Assembly: GCA_009768925.2 (NCBI GenBank)
Contig: VHIT02000002.1
Location: 186,001-250,000, forward strand
Length of the DNA: 64,000 nucleotides
Reading direction: 5' to 3'
Origin: Cryptosporidium bovis
Lineage: Eukaryota > Apicomplexa > Conoidasida > Eucoccidiorida > Cryptosporidiidae
Part shown: positions 19,195 through 30,300 of the stretch, one piece after another
Position numbering within the stretch: the first letter of the stretch is position 1
How the letters are laid out: each line of letters starts with the position of its first letter
Position numbers and translations under genes: made by a program
Notes under the pieces: generated by a model
Database searches by the model: none
Told to the model about the DNA's origin: nothing
The model's input: the letters and a program-made list of their open reading frames with translations, nothing else

Positions 19195-22100
19195 TTATTT
19201 CTTTGTACTGCATATTGCACATCTGCTTCTATATCCGGGATTCATATTCGTACAAAGCATACACCTCCACTTTGGAGCATTTTCTCGTTTAGTCTTTGTA
19301 TTTTTGTTATTTTCTATTTTAACCGGAAGTGAAGGAAAGTTGTTAGGGTTTTTCACATCCGGTGTATTTGGTGATGGCGTGTTGCAAGACGAAACAAAGT
19401 TTTTATTGTTGTGACTTTTTATGTCATCATTAGAAGAATTACTGCTAATGTTGGTTTTTTTAACTACAGAAGATAAAGTAGTCTGAGGGTGCGAGATAAC
19501 TTGGCCACTAGAAGCAAACACTGTTTTAGGAGCAGAGCTGTTATAAAAAGAGTGAGTATTTACCTTAGACCAATTATTACCTGTTCCGAGATTTCCAGTT
19601 AGCTTAACAGAGTTAGAATTCACACCTGCAATTCCATTATAAATGTTGTTATTACTACCAATATAGCTAACAGCACTGTTTCCAGGCGTCTTGTGAGAAA
19701 TGACTCCAGAACTAGCACTTACAACCCTTGGAAGATGATCGTTGGAGGATTCGCCAATAGAAGATGCAGTTTCGCCAAAAACATCTCCATTTCTGAGTGA
19801 TAGCTCCCTATTTTTTTCTTTCAGTATATAATTTGAATCACATAAAGTTTCCATACACGATTTACAGTAAATATGTATTATCTCAATGTCGTAGATGCAT
19901 ATTTTATTTAAGGCCTTTGAACATATGTTCAACCATTGCTTGCTTAGTATTATGTCACTTCCTATAGCTCCCTTGTAAGTCTCCATTCTCCCTCCGTCAT
20001 TTTTGCTAGTTGGTTTTTCATTTCCTTCTTTACAACTGAAGTCTGTATCCAATCCTTCAATTTTTCGATATGAACCATTGTTACTGCCGGCTGCAAGCCT
20101 GTAATATGGAGCTCTCAATCCAAGGATTCGTTCAATAGTGTTGGCTGAAGTCACTATATTACTTGTGTGTTGGTATAAAGATGAAAGAGCACTTATTTCT
20201 GTTATAGTTTGAGAGAAATTCAAGAGTTTAAATTCGTCACGTATCTTGTTTCTTTCATTTTCAACCAGAATATAATTTTCATGGTTTTCCTTGTTTAGAA
20301 GGAATTTGTCCTGTATCTTAGGCCAACAAATATTTAAAAACGAATAAATAGATTCAAGAAATGTTATTTTTGATGATATAATAATATCTTCAGGTCTAAT
20401 TAGTTTTTCAAATATAACGTACTTTTTCTCTACAACTTTCGCATTTCGTGTGTCTTCCTTATTGCCAACTTTGTTTATGTCTCCATCTATATCCTCATTC
20501 CCTTCATCAATAATGGAAAGACCTTCAAAAGTTAACTGATTTTCCAAACTACCAAATTTGAATCTTGGAATGTGCCCATCTGTTGTTCCTCTTTCCATTA
20601 ATGTTCTATTATGATCGCTACTACTAACATCCTTGTTTTTCTTTGTAACAATGTAAAGTTTTTGAGTTTGTATCTCATCTCTTACCAATATGAGAGAATC
20701 AAGTAGTTCTTTTCTATTATTCATTTTGGGAAGACCCAAAATAAGTGATGCAAGCAACATTGATGCGATGTCCGAAGATAATACAGACCAATCCGTCTCT
20801 TTGATTAGTATTCTGTCAATAAATTGACTTGGAATCTTTTTACCACCGTTGTTATTTCCGTCTAAAGTTACCAAAATAGGTTCGTGAATAGGTGAAAAGT
20901 AGTATTTAATAGCATTAGGAGACGTAGATATAGACTTAAATTCTCTCTTAATTTCTTTCAATGTACCAACATTTCCACTCTTCCCAACATTAAAGGAACC
21001 ACCCCAAAGTAATAATATTATTTCCGTAATAAATAATCTTGGAGAAATTTCACCATTTAGATATCCAGATCCTATCTTTCTTATCATTCTTGGAATCATC
21101 TCGTTGTTAATATATAATCTATTTATTGTATTCAGACTCCATTTACCTAGGTCTCTGCACTTTTCCTCTAAACCCAACTGTATAGCCAAATCGTCCCTTA
21201 CTATTTGTATACACTTACTCAAGTCGTTTGTAAGCATTGATCTCCATAAAATAGATTTGTCCTTGCTCATCTTAGAAAGTGATTCATTGCTTGACTCGTC
21301 TAGTGAGTAAAGAGATGGTGTTGGTGTGTTAAGTACTTGAGAAATGTCAGTGCTTCCCAAATTAGAATGTGAGAGAGGCGCAGTGGTATAATTAGAAGGT
21401 GTGGAGGAAGAAGTTGGGACTCCGCAACCACTGTCATCAACAAGCCTCCTTTGCGTTTGTTGTCTATAACTAGTTACTGCAATAGGTACTGTAATGTTTC
21501 CACGTCTGTCAGCAGCGGAATGATGCGTTGCTCTGTGAAAAAGCAGTTCCGATTCATTTTCGAATACAATAAACATGCAATTCTCGTGTTCACATGGGTA
21601 ATGTTTCTTTTTCCAATGTAGTTGCAGAGATGCGTAGTCCTTGTAAACATATGTTATTCTAGGAATACCATCAGAGTTTCTTTCATCATCATTATCTAAT
21701 TCCGACTCCAATTCGGCATTGCTCCTCTGTTTATTGCCTCTCTCATTTAAGATGGAGTTTTCCTTCTCCTCACATATCGTGCAAGAGAAATGCTCGTTTT
21801 TGACATGATCCGAAAAGTCCTCCTTATCTAAACACCAAACTCTGCATATTGGACAAGATATATGTGGAAGTATGGGAGGTTTTAAATGCATCTCACCCTT
21901 AATCATGTGCCTTTTTATGTCTTTAATGGCAAACAGGAAGTGTTCTGGGAGCAACATTGTTTTCCTTTTTTCAATACATACATGACAACATCTAACACGA
22001 TGCTTTTGAAACAAATGCTCTCCCAACGATCTTATGTCTTTATATAATGGTTCATTTTCGTTACCTGTTTCAATGTATCGAATATAATCTGGCCTACAAT

Positions 22101-22668
22101 TAGGGTACCAACATCTATATTCTAATATTTTTTCAAGATACCATTTACAGGCATATGATTCATAGTAAACCTTGTATATATCACTAAATAAATCATTATC
22201 CATATCTTTTTCCTTTGGGTGTTTTAGCATAACACTAAAATCTGAGTTCTCACTATTAATATTATCACCGTCTCCCTTGCTACTAGATCCAATAGATCCA
22301 TCCATTATATAATCAAAATAAACTGAATTCGATGTAATGTATGCATATTCTATCATCTTCTTGCAAAATGGGCACTCCTTGTTTTTAAGTAAAAATCTCA
22401 ATCTCAACATACAACACCAACATATTGCATGTAAGCATTTTAGAGAAAAATCTATTCCAAATACAACCAAATCATTCATGCATATTCCACACTGCCTAGA
22501 TTTTTTGCAAGATGTATTCACTGTTTTATTACTGTTCTCTCTAAAGCTCGACTCACCATACACATTTTTTCCATTAAATTTGTTTTCTGAGATCTTTAGA
22601 TCTATCCATTGCTTTATGTCCCTTCCAAATAACTTTAGTTCTCCCTTTAATCCCGTCTTTTTGTTCAT
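19195..22668 (-). CDS. RING E3 ubiquitin ligase, Hel2/ZNF598-like, with RanBP2 zinc finger
   Basis: Protein of 1157 residues. A C4-type/C3HC4-like RING at about 60-102 begins CGICMNDL and ends ECPFCKK. It is followed by several zinc-finger segments at about 210-390 (HVCIEKRK, CPICRVWC...HVKNEHFSC, CEHENCMF...HRATHH). This order of RING then C2H2 array is the hallmark of Hel2/ZNF598, the ligase that ubiquitinates small-subunit proteins on collided ribosomes and starts ribosome-associated quality control. Long Ser/Asn-rich linkers follow. The last 25 residues are a RanBP2-type zinc finger (WRCMLC..MNPGYRSRCAIC), which is not part of yeast Hel2 or human ZNF598 as I know them. Collision sensing by this protein is family knowledge, not shown here. 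Transcribed head-to-head with the 23082 gene. Confidence 0.8.
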   Translation of the reverse strand: MNKKTGLKGELKLFGRDIKQWIDLKISENKFNGKNVYGESSFRENSNKTVNTSCKKSRQCGICMNDLVVFGIDFSLKCLHAICWCCMLRLRFLLKNKECPFCKKMIEYAYITSNSVYFDYIMDGSIGSSSKGDGDNINSENSDFSVMLKHPKEKDMDNDLFSDIYKVYYESYACKWYLEKILEYRCWYPNCRPDYIRYIETGNENEPLYKDIRSLGEHLFQKHRVRCCHVCIEKRKTMLLPEHFLFAIKDIKRHMIKGEMHLKPPILPHISCPICRVWCLDKEDFSDHVKNEHFSCTICEEKENSILNERGNKQRSNAELESELDNDDERNSDGIPRITYVYKDYASLQLHWKKKHYPCEHENCMFIVFENESELLFHRATHHSAADRRGNITVPIAVTSYRQQTQRRLVDDSGCGVPTSSSTPSNYTTAPLSHSNLGSTDISQVLNTPTPSLYSLDESSNESLSKMSKDKSILWRSMLTNDLSKCIQIVRDDLAIQLGLEEKCRDLGKWSLNTINRLYINNEMIPRMIRKIGSGYLNGEISPRLFITEIILLLWGGSFNVGKSGNVGTLKEIKREFKSISTSPNAIKYYFSPIHEPILVTLDGNNNGGKKIPSQFIDRILIKETDWSVLSSDIASMLLASLILGLPKMNNRKELLDSLILVRDEIQTQKLYIVTKKNKDVSSSDHNRTLMERGTTDGHIPRFKFGSLENQLTFEGLSIIDEGNEDIDGDINKVGNKEDTRNAKVVEKKYVIFEKLIRPEDIIISSKITFLESIYSFLNICWPKIQDKFLLNKENHENYILVENERNKIRDEFKLLNFSQTITEISALSSLYQHTSNIVTSANTIERILGLRAPYYRLAAGSNNGSYRKIEGLDTDFSCKEGNEKPTSKNDGGRMETYKGAIGSDIILSKQWLNICSKALNKICIYDIEIIHIYCKSCMETLCDSNYILKEKNRELSLRNGDVFGETASSIGESSNDHLPRVVSASSGVISHKTPGNSAVSYIGSNNNIYNGIAGVNSNSVKLTGNLGTGNNWSKVNTHSFYNSSAPKTVFASSGQVISHPQTTLSSVVKKTNISSNSSNDDIKSHNNKNFVSSCNTPSPNTPDVKNPNNFPSLPVKIENNKNTKTKRENAPKWRCMLCTNMNPGYRSRCAICSTKK

Positions 22669-23081
22669 TTAAGCCTATTACACCACAAACTTCCCACTTA
22701 ATTATATATTTAAGAAAAAAAGGTTAACCAAAGGTCAGATAAAGTAGTTATGGTATAGTTTATATGAACTTCTCACTTCTTCGGCTTACTATATTCTCCT
22801 TTGTTAATCCTTTTTACCCTTTATTTCACCTTTTTTTCTGTTTAATTTTACATTTTTTAATTTAAACTAGGCGGGTCCCATATTTATCGGCAGTTTTTTT
22901 CGGTCTTGTACCTAACCTCGCAAAAACGTTAAATAATACCAAAAACATAACTTTAAGGTTTTGTTAGTCTTTCACGCACTAATTTTGTTATACAGACTCA
23001 AAATTTGGTCGACTTAGCAATTTGTCTGCACTTTAATCTGTGCTTAACGCTAATGATGATGGTTTATACTTGACCAGTTAA
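22669..23081. promoter_or_regulatory. Divergent promoter region with E2F-like GGCGGGTCC
   Basis: A 413-base head-to-head intergenic region serving the RING ligase (minus) and the CIR_N protein (plus). A GC-rich word GGCGGGTCC stands out at 22870-22878. The same nine bases occur at 30635-30643 upstream of the cyclin gene. It resembles half of an E2F-type site but is not the strict consensus. Confidence 0.4.
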
Positions 23082-23771
23082 ATGTACATAAGAAAAATAA
23101 GTAATAAGGCATCTATATTCCTAAACCATAAACATTTCCATCCTGGAAACTCCAAAAACAGAGAGAAGTTATGGCTGGCCGAGGAGAAGAAAAAGGAGGA
23201 GGAGCGGAAACAAGAGGAACTTTTAAAAAAAAGAAAAAAGGAGCTCGAAATTGAAGAGTTAAAAAGGGAGTTTAAAAAGTCCAGCAGAGATTTAAGGGGC
23301 TTGGATTCGAATCGCACTTATCCTATTTCAGAGATTGAAAACGAAACAAACGGTGGTGTATTTGATAATGAAAAAATTAAGAACATTTTAATGAATAAAA
23401 AAGGATTATCTTCTTTATCATCGTCTTCCTCTCTTTCAGAATCCTCTACATCCATCCCTAATAAGCCACTTTCCAAGTCAAAGTTGTACGCTGAAGATGT
23501 TTTTTTGAACAACCACCAATCAGTCTGGGGCTCTTACTTCGACTTGGAGACACACAAATGGGGATACAGATGCTGTAGAAACACGAATAGAAACTCAGTT
23601 TGCAACCGTAGATTCAATGATAATAAAAACACTAATTCAAATGTCTTAGAAAAGCACAGTGATAATTGTCTACATAAGAATGACGCAAAACACACTGGAC
23701 AGAAAAATAAATTCAAAGGGAAACAGTACAAGGGAGTATCGGAGTTTTTAAACATACTCAAATCAACTTGA
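23082..23771 (+). CDS. CIR_N-domain protein with Slu7-like motif, probable splicing factor
   Basis: A 229-residue protein. Residues about 14-60 fit the CIR_N domain: a short N-terminal leader, FLNHKHFHPGN, then a REKLWLAEEKKKEEERKQEE helix, as found in CIR1, Cwc25 and related spliceosome-associated proteins. Residues about 146-170 carry VWGSYFD...KWGYRCC, which resembles the C-terminal WGS.Y...WGY.CCH motif of the step II splicing factor Slu7. The combination points to a nuclear pre-mRNA-splicing role. A Ser-rich linker joins the two parts. The protein is far shorter than Slu7 and lacks an obvious CCHC knuckle, so it is not simply Slu7. The ATG at 23082 puts the CIR_N motif at the usual distance from the N-terminus. 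Confidence 0.6.
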   Translation: MYIRKISNKASIFLNHKHFHPGNSKNREKLWLAEEKKKEEERKQEELLKKRKKELEIEELKREFKKSSRDLRGLDSNRTYPISEIENETNGGVFDNEKIKNILMNKKGLSSLSSSSSLSESSTSIPNKPLSKSKLYAEDVFLNNHQSVWGSYFDLETHKWGYRCCRNTNRNSVCNRRFNDNKNTNSNVLEKHSDNCLHKNDAKHTGQKNKFKGKQYKGVSEFLNILKST

Positions 23772-24598
23772 CATATATCAAGGTCATAATTGCAGTTAAC
23801 TTACGTATAATCAAGAACAAAATGATGAAGGAAACACAAAAAACGGTCTAAATAATATATAATGCACCTATCAGCATGCTTGGATTTTTTTCACTAAATT
23901 AAATCTTGCCTCTCTATTTAAGGCAATTCTTCACGTCCATTAACGCCATCACTTGAAATAGGCTGTTCACTTAGTAAATGTACACAGAAATTCAAATGGT
24001 TCTCTTTTTGCGACAAAGATCGTGAAATCTACACACCTGCTTTATTTTTTGGCTCATACTACAGACTTGCCCAGCTAAGTTAAAATATATGCATCCTTTC
24101 AAACTTATTTTATTACTCCTTGTAAATGTGTGTATATATGCTCTTTTTCATTAACCTGAACCTAAACCGTTAAACTTCTTTCGTCTCGCTTTTATCTTTG
24201 CCTCGCATTATTTTATTTTTAGATTTAGCATTCGCCTTTTCAGTATTGTTCCAATGCAAGGGCGGGAAACATATGCGGGTACCAGATGTCTCCACAATAC
24301 AAAAAATATATAAAAAAGCATGTTAATATAAATAAAAGATTCTATAGAATATAAAAGCCATTGAATTTCGTTTGCCAGAAAAATTTGTCCTTTTTTCAGA
24401 TACAATAAGATGGAAGGATCGGTGCAAAAACAACAGTTTTGAGTGGTGAAGAAGGCGAAAATAAAATCAGTGAGCAGCAATAGCTAAAAGTTTATTTAAA
24501 GTATTGAAATACGAATTAACGGAATAGTAGCAGCACAGATACACTTTTGAGGTATATAAAGGCCTTTACGTGTGAGTTATTTCCTGCTTGAGATTAAC
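23772..24598. other. Intergenic region before atypical kinase gene
   Basis: About 830 bases between same-strand genes. It contains a strict E2F-type word (listed separately), a TGCAT word near 24089 and a TATATAAA word at about 24553-24558, some 45 bases before the kinase ATG. A hydrophobic minus-strand frame at 24208-24480 starts with TTG and is not accepted as a gene. Confidence 0.55.
24261..24269 (+). promoter_or_regulatory. E2F-type site GGCGGGAAA
   Basis: GGCGGGAAA matches the canonical E2F/DP half site (complement TTTCCCGCC). It lies about 330 bases upstream of the atypical kinase ATG in otherwise AT-rich DNA. E2F-type motifs are known to be frequent upstream of Cryptosporidium genes, but binding here is inference. 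Confidence 0.45.
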
Positions 24599-27109
24599 AT
24601 GAATTTTGGGAACATTAACGGAGCAGATGGGTTGGATTCGATTGGCAAACTAGTAAACTATTCCAACTACAGCTCGTCTGGAATTTCAACAGTAGCCTCA
24701 CTTCAAAGTTGTGATACTTCTTTATTTGGGGACCAGTTTTGTTCAATATCAGAGGCGGAGTTAGTAGGGAGAAGCATTCATGACAGTAGGGAATTCGGAT
24801 TTTTGGAGAAAGTCAAGTGCGAGGATTCTTTAAATAAAGATTCATTGAGTGGTATTGGAGGTTTAGCTGGAACTAGTATCTGGAATGAAAAACAAATTAA
24901 CAACAATATAAGTTACCCAGGTAACTTTCAGGGAAACCTTGGCATTAAGGTCCTTTATAGATGCGATAAGTCCGACCATCTAGATAAAAGTGTGAAAAAG
25001 GAGAAACTTGGTGGTACCATAGGATTGCCTATGAGTATAAGAAGTGGTGAGAGTTGTGTTATAACTGTAAATGATAGGAAAATGTGTGTAATTCCAAGCA
25101 TTAAATTGTGCAAAGACACGTTTTCAATTCCAACGCATTTTAAGAACTCTGATGAATTGGTTAATTACTATACAGGTAAAGTATTGAGATCATCAGATTC
25201 ACTCTACTACATAGAGAAAAAATTACAACAGGCTTTATATGGGGCTGTATTTCTTGCTTATGAGTTAAATAAAATTGAATTATCATCTTCATTTGAATTT
25301 AACCTTTCTGACCCCAATTCATTCCCAATAGACAGCACAAATCAAGACGAAAAAATCAGTTTTAGATATGATAGAAAAAAAGATAGAATCGCTATTAAAG
25401 TATCAAGTATGAGTCTTAAAAAAAGAAAACCGACATTAAAAGAGGACATTGAAGCAGAAGTTTTGTATTCAAATAAAATGAAGGGACACAAAAATGTGTT
25501 GGAGTATTCTGAAATTTGGCAAGATAGTTTTAAAAATATATATGTTAAAATGGAATACGCAGAGTATGAAGATTTGTTTGAAGTAATGAAAAAAAGGAGA
25601 AAACCACTTACTGAAAATGAAGCAAGGTGGTTGTTTACCCACATTTTTTCTGCAGTAACATATCTACATAGTAATTTAATGGCAATGAGAGATTTGTCCC
25701 TAGAAAACGTCCTTATGTTCAACAGAGAGCCGAACTTTTTTGGATTTTCTGAAGATATGAATGTACATGGAATTATCAGACCTGGGGATACTATAATGTA
25801 TCCAAAAATAACAGATCCAGGTCAGGCATGTGAAATTAAAAGAGAAAAAAAAGATATTGTGGTCTCAAATCTTTGGAAGGTACATGTTATAAATCCAAGA
25901 GACAGTGGATATCAACTTCAAAAAGTTGAATTTTTGTTTGGAAAGTCCTTTAGACCTCCAGAAGCCTACTCCATAGGATCTTATTATGACCCGACTAAGG
26001 TTGATGTTTTTTGTCTGGGTTGGATGCTTTTGTATACTCTAACAAAGTATCAGCCTTTCGAAACATGTAGACTGGTTACAGATAATGTAAATGACAAAAA
26101 GTACAATAATGAGGGATTTATAAATAACATTTTTGAAAAAATTATTGGAAATAACAATAAAAATTTACCTGTAGGTGAAAAAAAGTATGTTCCCAAAGAT
26201 GAAAATTGGTCATATATTTATAATGGAAGGGTTTATGATCTTTTTAGGAAAATAAAGGCAACAAGACTCTCTCCAGAGGTTCTTCATCTTATTGAAAATA
26301 TGCTTAATCCTAACTTCAAAGAAAGATTCTCAATGAATAATGTCTTAGAACATCCCTGGTTAAGTAATTCTTCTCTAAACAGTAATTCCGTACTTTCTCC
26401 TATTATGTCATCTACAATTCTTGTTCCACAAAAACAAATTGTTCATAAACACAAACAGGTAAACAACATTGTTAAGCCGTCCGTATTTTTTGAAAAAATA
26501 GATGGAAGAGGTACAAACAATAACAAAGGTCCGAAAAAAAGTGATATTAGAACAAACAAACAATCCTCGAACAACAATTTACCTTCGGATAACACTGGAT
26601 CTAAAAATACCAAACTTGTATCAAACTTTATTATTAATAAAGGAAAAGAATCGTCTCAAATAATAAATAATGAACGTTTAAATTCCATGATAAAGAGAAC
26701 AAATGATAAACTTAAAGTCACCAGAATTAGTTTGCCTTCCTCATTGCAACTTTCCCCACCATCTTCATCATCTTCGTTTTCAAAAAAAGATCAGGACATT
26801 GAAATAATTGCAAAAATGCTAGACAAAAATTGCATTAATAACGATCAGTCTGAATTTAAAACTCACGATCAAACGAAAATTCTTAGTGACAATAAAAAAC
26901 ATTCTAACGAAATCTCCCAACAGGCAATTAATGATTTAAATAAATGTCATATAGAGATTGGTAAAATGAATAAGAAAAAGGTCTTTTTGTTATCACAAAT
27001 GAAATCACCTGGAATAAATTCTAAGAAGTCGATTCATATTAAAAAAAAAATTGAACACAATTTCATTTCTGATTTATGGTCATTCATTTCCGGAAACAAT
27101 ACTAACTAA
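24599..27109 (+). CDS. Atypical protein kinase with variant HRD and DFG motifs
   Basis: Protein of 836 residues from the ATG at 24599; the frame extends to 24572 but only with a GTG. A non-conserved N-terminus of about 190 residues leads into a kinase domain (about 210-575). Visible elements are a reduced Gly loop (YGAVFLAYE), the beta-3 Lys in RIAIKVS (K267), a catalytic loop MRDLSLENVL (D365 and N370 kept, His of HRD replaced by Met), a DPG in place of DFG (D406) after an insert of about 20 residues, RPPEAY in place of APE, and a conserved helix-F segment KVDVFCLGWML. Lys, catalytic Asp, Asn and metal Asp are all present, so activity is possible. The tail is Asn/Ser-rich, ending in a basic stretch. 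No standard kinase family fits well. It lies tail-to-tail with a cyclin gene, which may be coincidence. Confidence 0.75.
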   Translation: MNFGNINGADGLDSIGKLVNYSNYSSSGISTVASLQSCDTSLFGDQFCSISEAELVGRSIHDSREFGFLEKVKCEDSLNKDSLSGIGGLAGTSIWNEKQINNNISYPGNFQGNLGIKVLYRCDKSDHLDKSVKKEKLGGTIGLPMSIRSGESCVITVNDRKMCVIPSIKLCKDTFSIPTHFKNSDELVNYYTGKVLRSSDSLYYIEKKLQQALYGAVFLAYELNKIELSSSFEFNLSDPNSFPIDSTNQDEKISFRYDRKKDRIAIKVSSMSLKKRKPTLKEDIEAEVLYSNKMKGHKNVLEYSEIWQDSFKNIYVKMEYAEYEDLFEVMKKRRKPLTENEARWLFTHIFSAVTYLHSNLMAMRDLSLENVLMFNREPNFFGFSEDMNVHGIIRPGDTIMYPKITDPGQACEIKREKKDIVVSNLWKVHVINPRDSGYQLQKVEFLFGKSFRPPEAYSIGSYYDPTKVDVFCLGWMLLYTLTKYQPFETCRLVTDNVNDKKYNNEGFINNIFEKIIGNNNKNLPVGEKKYVPKDENWSYIYNGRVYDLFRKIKATRLSPEVLHLIENMLNPNFKERFSMNNVLEHPWLSNSSLNSNSVLSPIMSSTILVPQKQIVHKHKQVNNIVKPSVFFEKIDGRGTNNNKGPKKSDIRTNKQSSNNNLPSDNTGSKNTKLVSNFIINKGKESSQIINNERLNSMIKRTNDKLKVTRISLPSSLQLSPPSSSSSFSKKDQDIEIIAKMLDKNCINNDQSEFKTHDQTKILSDNKKHSNEISQQAINDLNKCHIEIGKMNKKKVFLLSQMKSPGINSKKSIHIKKKIEHNFISDLWSFISGNNTN

Positions 27110-27365
27110 ACGACTTAATGACACCTATTTATATTTCTTATGCACATCTTAATCTATATTATTGTTATAGAAATGTTAACTCATATATATCCATTTGTTG
27201 TTATATTGTTGATCATCAATGCTATGCATAATTACATCTATAAGTATTTCTGTTTAACACAGACACTCATTCCTTGAAGTGCATCTACATGAATAATCAC
27301 CAACTGCAAAAGTCAGTTTTTGTTACCAATATTGAACTTCTCCATGTAATATTTTATCTTCCCGT
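27110..27365. other. Convergent 3' intergenic region
   Basis: A 256-base AT-rich spacer between the tail-to-tail kinase and cyclin genes, expected to carry both 3' ends. No other feature seen. Confidence 0.6.
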
Positions 27366-30300
27366 CTATCTTAACAACTTTGCATTTATTAGTGAGTTTA
27401 TACTAAAGCCATTATTATTCTCTCCAATACTACTTCCATTCGTAGATAAGGATAGAGATGAATCTTTAGATCTCAATAAATTACTTATTGGATTAATTAT
27501 CTTACTCATTGAAAAAAGTGACGACTCCTTTGCTCCATTTAAAACAAAAGAAGGACGATTCTCAGTTGATATTGAACTTGATCTCCTTTGGACTGTCTTC
27601 TCATTTCCATTATTGTAACTGAAATTGCCCCATCTGTTATTACTTAAACCAGCAAAGTTAATGTTGCTGGCATTTCCACTCATTCCAACTCTAGTTGAAT
27701 TTAGCATTTGAGTTTTCGGATCCAAGGATGGAAAATCAGATCTCGAAGATAATGGTATGCTTGTTTGAGGTGTAACGATAGATGAGGGATTATTTGTTCT
27801 TAATCCCAACTGTCTATAAGGTCTCTGAAGAGATACACCACCTGGTCTTCCTACAGACAAAGATCTTACCTGCCCCCCGTTATTTACAAAATTGTTACTA
27901 GTCATATTTTTACCTGTTACAGTATTCCATATATTAGAAAATATTGATTTGTCTGCATCTACTAGTGTTTTTTTTGTATTATTATTTAAAGCACTTATAT
28001 TTTGTGAATTTGACATCGAATTTAAACCAACTCCGTTTCTTTTAAAATGTAATGTTCTTTCTGTAGACGATGATCTACGTGATAACAAGTTGTTCATTTC
28101 GTTTATTCCATTGAATGGAATTTTTTCTAAATTTAACACATCATTGCTTCTATTTCTGTTTGTTTGAATTGGATTTATTGCTGAGTCTCCAATATTATGG
28201 TTATTTATTTGTGGTGGGACCGAAACATTTCTAATTTGATTGGTTTGTTGCACAACTCTTTTATTATTTTCCTGATCTGCATCATTACCATTACTCAAAT
28301 TACCTCCGTTTTTTGTTGTGTTTACATTTAACCTATTATTTGAAGAGAATCCAAATGTTCTTGTTATTGATGTTAATGCAGAAGATACTGTATTTCTTGC
28401 ATACGAAAATAATCCATCTCTTCTCAATGTTGGTTGAAATGTATTACCAATATCGATTTTATTAGAATTGAATCCACGATTTTCTGAACTTGAACGTTTT
28501 ATTGAATTTAAATTTCTTGAACTCAAAAACCCACCACCTAAAGCCCCTTTTCCATTTGACTCAAATTTTTCCTGTTGATGTGACAATGTGGAGTAAGAAG
28601 GTCTTCTTTCAAACAATGAATGTGGATTCGAACTCATTCTTATAGTATTATTGTTATCTCTTCCTCTTTCAATATTCGTGGGAGATAATACTGGACTTCT
28701 TGTTCCTTGTTTACTTCCATTTTTTTTTAATATATGATTATCAGGTGTCATCGATCTCGGATAAATCCCTCTAATTATTTGATTAGTACTATTACTATTC
28801 AAATTAACATTGTTAAATAACACGGGTTTTGATGGCAATTGCATATTGCTATCTATTAACCTTTTGTTGTTTGAATTTATTACGTTGTGAACATTTTGTT
28901 TAGAATTTAATTGAGGATTTGAGCCTGAATTTCTCATAAAATTGTACATTGCAACATTCGAATTATGATTTATTGCCTTATTATTACGAGCAATATTTAT
29001 CATTGAATTAGGGTTATATACATTTACACCGTTATTTGTATTTATGGAAATCGGATTCCTTATTTTTGGATGAATACCAGCATTTCTGTAAAATGACAAA
29101 CTTCTGGAAGGCAATTGCGGTTGAACCATTCCCATCCTATTATCGCTACTTAGTGAAATGTTGTTAATACTGCTATTTTGACTTGAAACTATTTCAGATT
29201 GGTTGGTATTGCGTATATTAAATGGCGTTGTTCTTTGATTTTGGGTATAACTATGATTTCCAATATCTATGTTTGCCACAAATTCTTTTTTTAGATCGCT
29301 AGACATTAAAGTTTTACTTGCATTAAAACCTCTATTAGCTGATATCGCAATTTCCGATTCTTTATTTTCAAATTCTTCTTTATAGTCGTAAATCTTTGTT
29401 TTGGTATTTGTTTCACACAAATCCTCATAACAGTATGATTGATAAAATCCAGAACTTATAACTTTATCCATAAGTTTTTTATTTAACTCTTTTTTTAATA
29501 TTTTAGAAATATGCTTCTTTATATTTTCCAAATCAAACTCAAAGTTCCAATTTGAACTTACTGAAAAAACCAACTCCAAATATTTTATCATTCTTGGAGA
29601 AATGAACCCAACTATTCCTGACAAATCACCACTCTTTACACAATTATCATCCCAAAGTTTATCTGATATTATCAGCGATATCACAAATATTGGTCTCCAA
29701 TTGTGTTGGCAAATCAATATATTGGATTTTTTTATCAAGTTATCCATATTTATAATTGCCATTACAAAACTTGATATGTTAAATCCGCCTATATAAAGCA
29801 AGCTAAGCACGAAATCAAATAACTCATTTATGTTAATCTCCGGTGTTTTGCCAAACCTGAATAAATCATTCAAAGCTTTATTGCTACTTTTCATGAAAAC
29901 TCTGTAAGAAAATAAATATTTATCTTTTTCCTCATCTTCATCTTCCTCATCTTCCTCATCTACATCATAGTTTTCGTTATAATTATTAAAATTTTTTTCT
30001 TCCTCCAACTTTACTCCAAAATCTTTATTTTCATTACCAGTATTCCCTTGGTAACCGTCATTTCCACATCTACTTCCCTTGTAATCTATACTAGTTTTGT
30101 CATTTTGACTTCCTTTCACATTGCTAGTAATCATGCAGTTAGAAAAATCATAATGATTTGTTTTTCTTCCCCTTAAACACCTTTCAATTCTCGGATAAAT
30201 ATTATTCTTGTACATATAATAGATTAGTGGTTCGTAAAAACTTTCAAACAATTTAAAATTGTTATTTTCTTTTTCACACAGTGATAACTTAAAATCCAGA

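Noticed and set aside
23290-23305. GGATTCGAATC, resembling a tRNA B box
   Set aside because: It lies within the CIR_N-protein coding frame, with no A box or cloverleaf around it; the similar word near 28627 is also inside a coding frame.
24208-24480. Hydrophobic 90-codon minus-strand frame
   Set aside because: Starts with TTG, overlaps a promoter region, and shows no conserved motif.
24572-24598. Nine extra N-terminal codons on the atypical kinase gene
   Set aside because: The frame opens with GTG; a nuclear gene of this kind should start at the ATG at 24599.
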